Notes: generated by a model from the sequence alone, not told the origin. A DNA stretch of 47,945 nucleotides from Candidatus Saccharibacteria bacterium UBA2951 (GCA_002348615.1 DEBR01000001.1:1-47945); one strand, 5' to 3'. Shown: positions 24,064 to 31,743, counted from the first letter of the stretch. Numbers and translations are program-made.

Positions 24064-25896
24064 ATGAACGACGGCCAGAATGCTCGCCAACAAATCGTCG
24101 AAAAAATAAAAAATTCGACGAATATTTTGGTGACGGTCAGTAATAACCCATCGGTTGACGAACTTTCGTCGGCCCTTGGCCTGACCAGCATGCTTAACGG
24201 CATGAAAAAACACGCCACCGCTGTCGTGTCGGGCGATATTCCGCCGGCCATCACGTTCCTGGAGCCGAACAAGACCTTCGAAAACACTGTTGATTCACTA
24301 CGTGATTTCATCATCGCTCTCGATAAAGAGAAGGCCGACCACCTCCGCTACAAAGTAGAAGGCGATGTGGTCAAGATTTTCATCACGCCGTACCGCACGA
24401 CCATCACACAGGACGACCTGGACTTCTCCCAGGGTGATTACAACGTCGAATTAGTACTTGCTCTTGGAGTAAAGGACCAAGACAACTTGGACAAAGCCCT
24501 GGCTGCCCACGGCAAAATTTTGCATGATGCCACCGTCGCGACACTTAGCTGCGGCGAGAACGCCAGTGAACTTGGACAAATTGACTGGAACGAGCCGAAT
24601 GCCAGCAGTTTGGCAGAAATGCTCGTATCGGTATCCGAAGCGCTAAAGACCGACAAGCCGGTACTCGACGAACAGACCGCGACAGCATTTTTGACCGGTA
24701 TCGTCGCCGCGACCGATCGGTTCTCTAACAACAAGACCAGTAGTAAGGTCATGACCATGGCCGCCCAACTGATGGCCGCCGGTGCCAACCAGCAGCTTAT
24801 CGCTGCCAAGCTTGAAGAAGCACACGAAATCGGCCCAGACAAACCTGAAGACGATAGTTCTGACTCATCTGATGGGGGAGAAAACTCGGACGGTACCGTG
24901 GACCTGAACGAGGGCGAATCGACCCAGGTTTCCAAGCAAGTATCCAAAAAGAAAAAGAAAGCCGCCGACGGTGAGTTAGCCATTAATCACGAAAAAGAAG
25001 GCTCGCTTGAAGAAGTTGCCGCCCAGACTGCTGCCGAGCAGCAGCAGGAAGCCGCCAAAACGGCCGAAGAAGAGCTGGCCGAGCAACTGTCGCAGGTCGC
25101 TCCGACCGCCAATACGCCATCGGTGAACGATCTGCAAAAAGACCTGGCATCTGCCAATGCCGAACTTACCCAGGCTGCCGATAACGTGTTGCCACCGGTC
25201 GCTGAAACTCAGGCGCCGGACGACCAAGAGCCTTCGATGGGTGGTACGCTGAACGCCACGACGGAACAGGCGCAGCACGACAAGGAACTCGAACTCGAAG
25301 GTGACCGCAACAAGACCATTCTTAGTCATGGCAGTAAATATATAGGCGACAACCAGCCAAGTTTTCAGGCACCGTTCAACGCGGCGGCCGCCGAACCGAC
25401 CGAGCCGGACAGTGTTGATATTTTCAAAGATGAAAAACCTGCCGAACCGGTCGAGGCACCGTCTACGCCTCCCGCGCCTGGCTCAAGCGCCGTCCCACCA
25501 GTAGAAACCCTTGAAGACATTGACCGCAAAAACCGTCACGACGACCACGCTGCGGCTCGCTCGGCCGTAGAGCTTGCCTACGAAGCCACGCCGCTGCCGA
25601 ATTCACAGCCTCCGGCTCCCGAGCCAGCACCAGCCGCTCAGCAGGTGGTCGTTGAACAGGCTGAACCGGTCGTCCCATCGCCGCTCAGCAGTGAGCCACA
25701 GCCGGCCCCCGCACCGGTCGACTTTTCACAGCTTCCGCCACCGCCACCGCTTCCGACGTTCCCGGCACCACAGGGACCACTTCCACCGGAGCAGCTAGGG
25801 CAAATATTTGGCGGCGGATTACCACCGGTACCACCGGAACCGCCAAAACCTGCGGCTCCGAAAGATCCGAACCAGTTCACGATTCCAGGTCAGTAA
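24064..25896 (+). CDS. DHH-phosphoesterase-like protein with degenerate site and Pro/Ala-rich tail
   Basis: Residues 1 to about 260 resemble the DHH/DHHA1 (NrnA/RecJ-like) fold. The first metal motif, normally NPDGDALGS-like, reads NPSVDELSSALGL, and no DHH triad is visible, so catalysis is doubtful. Residues 265-610 are low complexity: acidic and Ser-rich, a KKKKKAADGE cluster, Gln/Ala-rich helices, and then a Pro/Ala/Glu-rich tail ending in poly-Pro runs (PPPPPLPTFP). The domain is recurrent in CPR genomes. It may have become a scaffold or nucleic-acid-binding protein; that is inference. Only a weak AGGT SD lies before ATG 24064. The stop is one base from a convergent gene. Confidence 0.75.
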   Translation: MNDGQNARQQIVEKIKNSTNILVTVSNNPSVDELSSALGLTSMLNGMKKHATAVVSGDIPPAITFLEPNKTFENTVDSLRDFIIALDKEKADHLRYKVEGDVVKIFITPYRTTITQDDLDFSQGDYNVELVLALGVKDQDNLDKALAAHGKILHDATVATLSCGENASELGQIDWNEPNASSLAEMLVSVSEALKTDKPVLDEQTATAFLTGIVAATDRFSNNKTSSKVMTMAAQLMAAGANQQLIAAKLEEAHEIGPDKPEDDSSDSSDGGENSDGTVDLNEGESTQVSKQVSKKKKKAADGELAINHEKEGSLEEVAAQTAAEQQQEAAKTAEEELAEQLSQVAPTANTPSVNDLQKDLASANAELTQAADNVLPPVAETQAPDDQEPSMGGTLNATTEQAQHDKELELEGDRNKTILSHGSKYIGDNQPSFQAPFNAAAAEPTEPDSVDIFKDEKPAEPVEAPSTPPAPGSSAVPPVETLEDIDRKNRHDDHAAARSAVELAYEATPLPNSQPPAPEPAPAAQQVVVEQAEPVVPSPLSSEPQPAPAPVDFSQLPPPPPLPTFPAPQGPLPPEQLGQIFGGGLPPVPPEPPKPAAPKDPNQFTIPGQ

Positions 25897-25897
25897 C

Positions 25898-26593
25898 CTA
25901 CGAAACGACGTGGAAATGTTCTTCAGAAAGCAGCTTGTCGCCAAGCTGCTTTAACGTCGTGGCATCCGCGATTTGGCTGACATGCGCGTCAATGACGGCG
26001 TATTTACGTTCTAGCACGCTTGAAACGTCGACGGTGCGGTTAATGTATGCCTTTTCACGCCCGATCGGCATGTAATAGTCGGTCCATTCGATGTTCGGTG
26101 CTTGCTCCTGGCTAAGGCAGAAGTACCATAGTTCGCCCATTGTCACGCCTTCCGGCGTATCATTCTTCAGGCTGTAAAACTGGTGGGTGGCAAGGTAACT
26201 GGCGGCAATGTGGTCAAGGTGTCCGGTTAGTCCCAAGAGGTCGAACGTCATGAAGGACAGCTCAATCGGCTCGGCGTAGTCATTGATAATTCGGTGTACT
26301 TCGGCGTGCAGCGCCGCGCCTATGGCGATGTGCATACTATGGCTTAATTCGCCGTCTGGAAAGTGCAGGGCGGCGGTGCTTTTAGCACCGATAAGTTCGG
26401 CCGAGCGCGACCACTCGTCGAGTCGGATCTTACCTAAATCAGGCGCTTCAGTCGGGTTTGTGCCGGCCTCGCCGTCCGTAATTAGTAATAAGTGTACATC
26501 GACGCCATCTTGGACTATTTTTAGCAGCGTGCCGCTTGGTCCGTTGCTTTCGTCGTCTGGGTGAGCGAATATGCCGATTGTCACGCGTTTCAT
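25898..26593 (-). CDS. PIG-L/LmbE-family deacetylase
   Basis: The 231-residue protein shows the zinc motif AHPDDE (IGIFAHPDDESNGPSG) and the second zinc motif GHLDH (LLGLTGHLDHIAAS), both intact. The family includes N-acetylglucosaminyl-PI, mycothiol-pathway and other GlcNAc-type deacetylases, so a sugar-amide substrate is likely, but which one is unknown. The start at 26593 is fixed by the motif distance and by TATACT (26605-26600) ending 6 nt upstream. It is divergent from truB, with only 22 bp between the two start codons. Confidence 0.87.
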   Translation of the reverse strand: MKRVTIGIFAHPDDESNGPSGTLLKIVQDGVDVHLLLITDGEAGTNPTEAPDLGKIRLDEWSRSAELIGAKSTAALHFPDGELSHSMHIAIGAALHAEVHRIINDYAEPIELSFMTFDLLGLTGHLDHIAASYLATHQFYSLKNDTPEGVTMGELWYFCLSQEQAPNIEWTDYYMPIGREKAYINRTVDVSSVLERKYAVIDAHVSQIADATTLKQLGDKLLSEEHFHVVS

Positions 26594-26615
26594 AGGGTTA
26601 GTATACGATATAGGT
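26594..26615. promoter_or_regulatory. 22-bp divergent promoter region with overlapping -10 boxes
   Basis: On minus, TATACT (26605-26600) ends 6 nt before ATG 26593. On plus, TACGAT (26604-26609) ends 6 nt before ATG 26616. The hexamers overlap by two bases, so any -35 contact for each lies inside the other gene. Confidence 0.55.
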
Positions 26616-27308
26616 ATGGATCTTACGAAGGACGGCATATTGCTGATTGACAAACCGGCCGGCTGGACCAGCTTTGACGTGGTGGCTAAAATTCGCGGCG
26701 CCCGTAAGGCGCAGTTCAAGGCTGCCGGTATTACGCCGACCAAGCGCCAGCTTAGGGTCGGTCACGCCGGCACGCTGGACCCGTTCGCCACCGGACTGCT
26801 TATAATTTTGCTCGGCGACGCCACTAAGCGGTCGGACGAGTTCTTAAAGCAGGACAAAACCTATGAGGCGACGATTCATTTAGGGTCGGTCAGTACTACG
26901 GGCGACCCGGAAGGGGACATCACTGTCGAGAGCGAGGAGCAGCCAACTGAGGACGCCGTTAGGACTGCTTTAGCCACATTCAACGGCGTAATTACTCAAA
27001 CACCGCCTGCCTACAGTGCCATCAAGATCGGCGGCCAGCGGGCTTATAAATTGGCACGTAAGGGTCAAGAAGTAGAAATACCCAGCCGTCAGGTGACGAT
27101 TCATTTGATCGAACTGCTCGACTATACCTACCCAGAACTCAAAATCCGTACGCATGTCAGCTCTGGCACCTACATTCGCAGCTTAGCAGTCGACATAGGG
27201 GAAGCACTTGGTACGGGCGCCTATTGTAGTCAACTTCGCCGCACGTCAATTGGCGATGTGGGCATGGCTGGCGCGAAAGAGCTTACCGCCCTTATGGCTA
27301 TTGACTAA
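26616..27308 (+). CDS. truB: tRNA pseudouridine-55 synthase
   Basis: TruB isomerises U55 in the tRNA T-loop. The 230-residue product has the N-terminal ILLIDKPAGWTSFDVV motif, the catalytic aspartate in GHAGTLDPFATGLL, the QTPPAYSAIKIGGQRAYKLA segment and the SSGTYIRSLAVDIGEALG motif. It is shorter than the E. coli enzyme because it lacks most of the C-terminal PUA extension, a common CPR-type reduction. ATG 26616 matches the family N-terminus. Its stop codon lies inside the -35 element of the next promoter. Confidence 0.95.
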   Translation: MDLTKDGILLIDKPAGWTSFDVVAKIRGARKAQFKAAGITPTKRQLRVGHAGTLDPFATGLLIILLGDATKRSDEFLKQDKTYEATIHLGSVSTTGDPEGDITVESEEQPTEDAVRTALATFNGVITQTPPAYSAIKIGGQRAYKLARKGQEVEIPSRQVTIHLIELLDYTYPELKIRTHVSSGTYIRSLAVDIGEALGTGAYCSQLRRTSIGDVGMAGAKELTALMAID

Positions 27309-27338
27309 AATAAGGATAAGTGCTATAATTAATAAATT
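27301..27338 (+). promoter_or_regulatory. Promoter overlapping the truB stop
   Basis: TTGACT (27301-27306), a 17-bp spacer, and extended -10 TGC-TATAAT (TATAAT at 27324-27329) end 9 nt before ATG 27339. The leader is absent or only a few bases long. Confidence 0.75.
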
Positions 27339-28199
27339 ATGGCTCATGAATCCTTTGAAGCTTCCGAAAAGGCAAAACAAGACGCTCGAGAACTCCATCG
27401 TCGGGCTGCACTGGCAATGGTGCGCTTGATCGCGCTGCGCGAACCACATGAATATCGTACTCCTAACCTCGACCCTGATTCGTACGAAGGCTCGCTACGG
27501 CTTGAAGTGTTCAGGACACAGCACAATATGCTGCAGCAAGACCCGAATGCGCACGAAGTTATCTCGACCGAACAGACATTGGCCGAAACACTGCTGCATC
27601 CGTACCTCAATGAGCTAGCTCGACCCGGTCGACCGTTGACGAAGGATCGCCTTCAACACATTGACCCGTCTTTGCTCACCGCTGCCGAATCTATGGAAGC
27701 CAAGGGAGTAGGCTGGCCCGACGATGATACCGTCTTTCATGACGTCCTCCCCGAAGATTACGATGACAAAGCGTTCGGACGACGGTTATTCGAAAAAGGG
27801 AGCGCCTACAATAACTTTCCCGCCATTTTGTCGGCCGCACCAGCGCTCCCCCAAGAAGGCGAGGACGGACTGAGCTTCATGAATAGGACACGGCTGTACC
27901 AATACGCCACCAAGCCCTACCTTATACGGGCGCACGAACTGCTGCCTGACTTCATGGGAACCTTACAGCGCACCATGGAGCAGCGGTACCCAATGGAAGA
28001 ATGGGTAGGCAGCTTGCAGCGCGCAATGCTTGACGAACACCCTGACCCAGAAGACGAGCTGCTGCTTCGCGCCTCAAGACTGGCGTACCAACTGCTCATC
28101 AACCTGATGCGCAAGGATGATCTGAAGACACAGGCGCATTTAATGACGATGAAGCTGCACCGCGAAATCGACGATCCGGTCGTCGAACTATGGACCTAA
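27339..28199 (+). CDS. Uncharacterised helical protein (286 aa)
   Basis: I do not recognise a family. The sequence is soluble, helical and charged, with many Leu, Glu and Arg residues and without signal peptide, membrane helix or cysteine. The N-terminal 35 residues could form a coiled-coil (ASEKAKQDARELHRRAALAM). It stands alone between truB and rpsO under one of the best promoters of the window, which argues for expression and function. It could be a lineage-specific protein of Saccharibacteria. Confidence 0.65.
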   Translation: MAHESFEASEKAKQDARELHRRAALAMVRLIALREPHEYRTPNLDPDSYEGSLRLEVFRTQHNMLQQDPNAHEVISTEQTLAETLLHPYLNELARPGRPLTKDRLQHIDPSLLTAAESMEAKGVGWPDDDTVFHDVLPEDYDDKAFGRRLFEKGSAYNNFPAILSAAPALPQEGEDGLSFMNRTRLYQYATKPYLIRAHELLPDFMGTLQRTMEQRYPMEEWVGSLQRAMLDEHPDPEDELLLRASRLAYQLLINLMRKDDLKTQAHLMTMKLHREIDDPVVELWT

Positions 28200-28208
28200 G
28201 CTAAGGGA

Positions 28209-28246
28209 TTGCTTAATCCGTTTAACCCTGGTACAATATACCCTTG
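28209..28246 (+). promoter_or_regulatory. Promoter of rpsO
   Basis: TTGCTT (28209-28214), a 17-bp spacer and TACAAT (28232-28237) end 9 nt before ATG 28247, giving an absent or minimal leader. Confidence 0.7.
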
Positions 28247-28513
28247 ATGATTACAAAAGACGACAAAGCAAAGGCGATCGACCTGACCCGTACGCACAAG
28301 ACGGACGTCGGTAGCCCGCAGGCGCAGGTCTCTATTCTGACAAGCCGTATTCGCGAAATCACTGACCACCTGAAGGGCAACAAAGGTGATCACATGGCTC
28401 GCCGCGGTCTGATTCAGATGGTAGGACGCCGCAAGCGATTGCTGAAATACCTGGAACGACGCGACTTCGAAGCCTACAAGGCAGTCGTCGCCAAGCTAAA
28501 ACTCCGCAAATAA
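28247..28513 (+). CDS. rpsO: Ribosomal protein S15
   Basis: S15 binds the 16S rRNA central domain and helps to nucleate the small-subunit platform. The 88-residue product has the conserved DVGSPQAQVSILTSRI and HLKGNKGDHMARRGLIQMV segments and the C-terminal GRRKRLLKYL motif. ATG 28247 is favoured over the in-frame TTG at 28244. No long leader is present, so the S15 mRNA autoregulatory structures known in other bacteria cannot exist here upstream of the start codon. An intrinsic terminator overlaps the stop codon. Confidence 0.96.
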   Translation: MITKDDKAKAIDLTRTHKTDVGSPQAQVSILTSRIREITDHLKGNKGDHMARRGLIQMVGRRKRLLKYLERRDFEAYKAVVAKLKLRK

Positions 28514-28530
28514 CAGCGGAGTTTTTCTTT
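28500..28530 (+). terminator. Intrinsic terminator of rpsO
   Basis: AACTCCGC (28500-28507) and GCGGAGTT (28516-28523) form an 8-bp stem with an 8-nt loop containing the stop codon, followed by TTTCTTTT. Confidence 0.9.
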
Positions 28531-28555
28531 TGCTAGACAAACCTTTTTTGCACGG

Positions 28556-28570
28556 TGCTACAATGTAAGC
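28556..28570 (+). promoter_or_regulatory. Extended -10 of the ABC exporter genes, leaderless geometry
   Basis: TGC-TACAAT (-10 at 28559-28564) ends 6 nt before ATG 28571; no SD site is present. Confidence 0.6.
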
Positions 28571-29485
28571 ATGAGTGATACCACGCCGGTCATCGAACTG
28601 GTTGACGTAACCAAGCAATTTGGTTCGTTCAAGGCGGTGTCAAAGGCTAGCATGGCAATTTCTAAGGGAGAAGTCGTTGGGTTCGTTGGGGCGAACGGCG
28701 CAGGAAAGACCACTACCATCAGTATGCTATTGGGCTTCATCCGGCCGACCGAAGGTACGGTACGCCTGTTCGGCAAGGACGTGACACCTCAGAATGCGCA
28801 CCGGTCACACGAACGGATAGGGTATGCTGCCGGCGACATGGAGCTGCCGGCGACGCTCACCGGAAGGCAGTACCTGGATTTTTTGCTGCGTCAGTCCGGT
28901 ACAAAGGACCGCAGTCGTCTGCAGGCGCTGATAGAACGGTTTTCGCCTGACCTTAATAAGAAGTTCAAGAACTTGTCGCGCGGTAACAAACAAAAAGTCG
29001 CGCTCATCGCCGCGTTCGCAACCGACCCGGATGTCGTCATTTTGGACGAACCGAGCAGCGGGCTCGACCCGGCCATGCAAGAAGCGTTTTTGGAACTGAT
29101 TAAGGAGGTCCAGGCCCGTGGAACGACCGTGTTTATGTCTAGCCACTACTTACAGGAAGTTATGAGCGCCTGCAGCCGCGTCATTCTTATGAAGAACGGT
29201 CAGTTCATTGAAGATGTCGACACGAAGCAACTGATGGCCATGGGTGGCAAGCGCATTACCGTAAAAAGCGGATACCGGCCGACCAAACCGCCAAAAAAAG
29301 CCGAGGATGTCGAAACGACGTTCGAAAACGATCTTCTGACGCTATCGTTCGTGTACAAAGGTGACGTCTCCGAACTGCAAAGCTGGCTGGCGGCGGTCAA
29401 GCAGCTGAAAGACATTGAAGTCAGCGAATACGACCTGGAAGAAACGTTCCATTCCCTCTATGACACGGAAGGGGACAAGGTATGA
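28571..29485 (+). CDS. ABC transporter ATP-binding protein
   Basis: The 304-residue protein has a Walker A GANGAGKTTT at about residues 42-51, a signature LSRGNKQKVALIAAF, a Walker B VVILDEPSSGLDP, and the switch-region SSHYLQEV with histidine. A C-terminal domain of about 85 residues follows. It belongs to the CcmA/NatA-type ATPases that energise ABC-2 exporters. It overlaps the permease gene by four bases (ATGA), so the two form one transport complex. The substrate is unknown; lipid, drug or antimicrobial-peptide export is typical of this class. Confidence 0.92.
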   Translation: MSDTTPVIELVDVTKQFGSFKAVSKASMAISKGEVVGFVGANGAGKTTTISMLLGFIRPTEGTVRLFGKDVTPQNAHRSHERIGYAAGDMELPATLTGRQYLDFLLRQSGTKDRSRLQALIERFSPDLNKKFKNLSRGNKQKVALIAAFATDPDVVILDEPSSGLDPAMQEAFLELIKEVQARGTTVFMSSHYLQEVMSACSRVILMKNGQFIEDVDTKQLMAMGGKRITVKSGYRPTKPPKKAEDVETTFENDLLTLSFVYKGDVSELQSWLAAVKQLKDIEVSEYDLEETFHSLYDTEGDKV

Positions 29486-30279
29486 TGCGCTCAGTGTATT
29501 TGAAGACGTTATATGACAAACGGTTCTTCCTGCTTGGTTGGACATTAGGATTTATGGCAATTTCAGCGCTGATGACGAGTTTTTATCCTGCCATGCACCA
29601 GGAAGGGTCAATCAGCTCGTTGCTAGAAAGCATGCCGGCCGCGTTCAAGGGCCTAGTAGGTAGTCTCGCCGATTTGACCCGATTTGACACGTATATCGCG
29701 TCGCAGTTGTTCGACATCCGCATGCCGATCATCGCGGGCATCATGTCAATCATATTAGGAATCGGTATTTCGGTCGCCGACGAAGAAAAGGGCGAGCTCC
29801 GGACTCTCTTAAGCCTTCCTGTATCGCGAACCAAACTGCTTACCCAGCGCTGGTTGGCCATGCTCACTATCATGGTGGTCATTGGATTCGGAATGGTGGC
29901 GGGTATTTACGCGGTTCTGCCGTTCATCGACATCGCGAGTATCGAGCCGGACGTTTTGGCGCGGCTCAGCGCTATGACGCTGCTTATTATGATTACGTTC
30001 GGAACGATTCCGTTCGCTGTCGGACTGGCGACTGGTCGACGCTCGGTGGCAACCGGAGTCAGCATCCTTATCGTCATCGGAAGCTTTTTACTGAGTACGT
30101 TCGCCCAAGCCGTTGACTGGTTAAGTGACTATGAACCACTGTCGCTTCTGCATTACTTCCCGGCGGCCGACATAGTGAAGAACGGTATCGACCTGAAGGA
30201 TGTCGCCGTGTTTGGTGTGGTCACTGTCGTGCTGTTGGTGCTCTCTATCGCTTTCTTCCGTGCCCGTGACGTCGCGTAA
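29482..30279 (+). CDS. ABC-2 type permease
   Basis: The 265-residue membrane protein has about six transmembrane helices (for example near 17-34, 82-98, 125-148, 165-190, 195-215 and 240-258), matching an ABC-2 exporter permease. A conserved-looking coupling region with GELRTLLSLPVSRTKLL lies between the second and third helices. It is translationally coupled to the ATPase gene. The stop is only 2 nt from the stop of the convergent M16-like gene. Confidence 0.88.
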   Translation: MMRSVYLKTLYDKRFFLLGWTLGFMAISALMTSFYPAMHQEGSISSLLESMPAAFKGLVGSLADLTRFDTYIASQLFDIRMPIIAGIMSIILGIGISVADEEKGELRTLLSLPVSRTKLLTQRWLAMLTIMVVIGFGMVAGIYAVLPFIDIASIEPDVLARLSAMTLLIMITFGTIPFAVGLATGRRSVATGVSILIVIGSFLLSTFAQAVDWLSDYEPLSLLHYFPAADIVKNGIDLKDVAVFGVVTVVLLVLSIAFFRARDVA

Positions 30280-30281
30280 GT

Positions 30282-31241
30282 TTATATTCGATTTGAATCG
30301 TGCAGTAACTCTATGTGACGCGTTCCGAATCTGGCATTCACATGAATTCCGTATAATAGCTCGCGCACGTTATCTTCAGTTGCTAGGCGTTTCCAGCCTT
30401 TGGCGCCAACAACTTGATAGCTAGAATCGTATACCCAGTTAATCGAAGGCCCGATCCAATATTCAAGTGATTGAGGGATAGACTGAAGCTCCGTGCAAAG
30501 CCTTTCAAACGCACCACCTTCATAGAGTTCCTTAATGACATATGATATAGCATCGCCAAGCTCGTCGTCACTAAACTCAAGCTCTGGATATGTTTTGAAT
30601 TTTAGACGATACGTTAAGGATTTTTTATCGTAATGCATGATTTCGTCGTCGAAGTATATACCCATTTCACGTGTTAAAAAGTACTGTGTATTTAAACCGA
30701 TCACGCTCAGCAGACGATTCGCTAACGGAAGAAGCTGCTGTTTTTTTTGAACGGTCGTAGTATCGAGGTAAAAGTCGATGAAAAGCGATTTCGTACGTTT
30801 TAACTTACCTGTCGAAATATAGAATGGTTTCGATTGTCGACGTACGTCATTGAGGTTAATGACATCAAGCTTGTCGAATGTTTGCCAAGAAAGATTATCC
30901 AGCTCTTTCAGTTCGGCAATAATAGTCTCGAAACCACTGTGGCCGAACGGTTCTTGCTTTTCTGATTCGACCTGATTCCAAGCATTAAGCATAGTATCTT
31001 CGTTAATGGTGAGTCTCAGTGTGAGCAAATCTTTAATTGCATTCTCAGCCTCTTGTGTGAAGGCTGCAAATTCAACTACTATGATACCGCCATGATACAT
31101 CTTGCCATCGAGTACGTAATCGACTGACGCGTAAACGTTCTTATCAAACAAATACTCAACGACACGATCACAGTAAATATGCTCGTATAGATGGCCGAGC
31201 TGTATGTGCTTCGTAGGCTTGAATAGAGTAAGGCTTTTCAT
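30282..31241 (-). CDS. Lone M16-like (HXXEH) metallopeptidase-like protein (319 aa)
   Basis: H17-L-Y-E20-H21 near the N-terminus (IQLGHLYEHIYCDRV) is the inverted zinc motif of M16 peptidases. Glutamates at 92, 94 and 97 (VESEKQEP) lie about 71-76 residues later, where M16 enzymes place the third ligand. Only one half of the usual two-domain M16 unit is evident. The gene is visibly more AT-rich than its neighbours, with many Leu, Ile, Lys and Tyr codons ending in A or T, suggesting acquisition from elsewhere. TATACT (31255-31250) ends 8 nt before ATG 31241. The peptidase role is an inference. Confidence 0.6.
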   Translation of the reverse strand: MKSLTLFKPTKHIQLGHLYEHIYCDRVVEYLFDKNVYASVDYVLDGKMYHGGIIVVEFAAFTQEAENAIKDLLTLRLTINEDTMLNAWNQVESEKQEPFGHSGFETIIAELKELDNLSWQTFDKLDVINLNDVRRQSKPFYISTGKLKRTKSLFIDFYLDTTTVQKKQQLLPLANRLLSVIGLNTQYFLTREMGIYFDDEIMHYDKKSLTYRLKFKTYPELEFSDDELGDAISYVIKELYEGGAFERLCTELQSIPQSLEYWIGPSINWVYDSSYQVVGAKGWKRLATEDNVRELLYGIHVNARFGTRHIELLHDSNRI

Positions 31242-31298
31242 TTCTTCACAGTATAGGTTGAGTGAGCCAGATTTACGACATGGCTCAGGTCGGTGACG

Positions 31299-31505
31299 TC
31301 ATCGCCGCTTGGGGTTGCGGTTGCTCTTGATGCCGTCGTTGTGCGGGCTGGTGCTGTCGCGCCGATCGCGCTGCTGGGCGCGTTCAGCGCTCTGCTGGCG
31401 AGACTGCTGGCTCTTGTTGCCGCGCGACTGGAAGTTCGGCTTGCCGCCCTTCTTGCGTTGCTTTCGCAGTTGGCACGGAAGACACATTCCACATGAGCAT
31501 GGCAC
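31299..31505 (-). CDS. Cys-motif small basic protein (68 aa)
   Basis: A GTG start at 31505 follows an excellent SD site (AAGGAGGTGA) at good spacing. The protein opens with CSCGMCLPC, a tight CxCxxCxxC cluster suited to bind a metal ion. A highly basic, Gln/Arg/Lys/Ser-rich tail without hydrophobic core follows (KSQQSRQQSAERAQQRD). It is probably a zinc-knuckle-like nucleic-acid-binding peptide; the function is not known. Promoter, structured leader and SD support a real gene, although overlapping frames of similar length exist on both strands. It precedes the M16-like gene in the same direction. Confidence 0.65.
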   Translation of the reverse strand: MPCSCGMCLPCQLRKQRKKGGKPNFQSRGNKSQQSRQQSAERAQQRDRRDSTSPHNDGIKSNRNPKRR

Positions 31506-31580
31506 TGTTTCTCACCTCCTTCAGAGGTGTCATTCAGGTATACCTGATGCCGAAAAGCCGAGGAAGTCCCTCTGGCTTCA
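31506..31580 (-). promoter_or_regulatory. Structured leader of the Cys-motif gene, SD in a hairpin
   Basis: In transcript order it holds three elements. A 9-bp stem with one bulged A and a 5-nt loop (31578-31555) is followed by four U residues. A perfect 14-bp palindrome TCAGGTATACCTGA (31547-31534) comes next. The last is a perfect 6-bp hairpin CACCTC/GAGGTG (31529-31513) that occludes most of the SD. This layout is typical of a regulated leader. The regulator is unknown. Confidence 0.55.
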
Positions 31581-31581
31581 A

Positions 31582-31610
31582 TTTATACTCTCAAAGCGAG
31601 CGCACATCAA
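31582..31610 (-). promoter_or_regulatory. Promoter of the Cys-motif gene
   Basis: TTGATG (31610-31605), a 17-bp spacer and TATAAA (31587-31582) on the minus strand predict a start close to the first leader hairpin. Confidence 0.65.
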
Positions 31611-31642
31611 CATCATAAACATAAAAAAGCAAAATTGGCAAT

Positions 31643-31673
31643 TTGTTACCAATGTCATCACTTGAGGTATAAT
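31643..31673 (+). promoter_or_regulatory. Promoter of pnp with adjacent inverted repeat
   Basis: TTGTTA (31643-31648) and a perfect TATAAT (31668-31673) are 19 bp apart. TTGGCAA and TTACCAA (31635-31652) form a near-perfect inverted repeat over the -35 region, a possible operator. Confidence 0.55.
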
Positions 31674-31687
31674 AAAAAGGTATTAAC

Positions 31688-31743
31688 GCGGACGGTGATA
31701 GATATGAATGCTCATAAGAGCCTTCATACCTGTTACTCTCCGC
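31688..31743 (+). promoter_or_regulatory. Long leader hairpin of pnp
   Basis: Four stacked helices pair symmetrically: GCGGA/TCCGC, GTGATAG/CTGTTAC (two wobbles), ATGAA/TTCAT and GCTC/GAGC around an ATAA loop. They are separated by 2x2, 2x2 and 1x1 internal loops. This gives about 21 bp in 56 nt, ending 9 nt before the SD. It resembles the RNase III-processed pnp leader that mediates PNPase autoregulation in E. coli. Confidence 0.65.

Noticed and set aside
31238..31496. Overlapping frames on both strands around the Cys-motif gene
   Set aside because: They are Ala/Ser/Leu-rich shadows. Only the GTG-31505 frame has a perfect SD and a structured motif.
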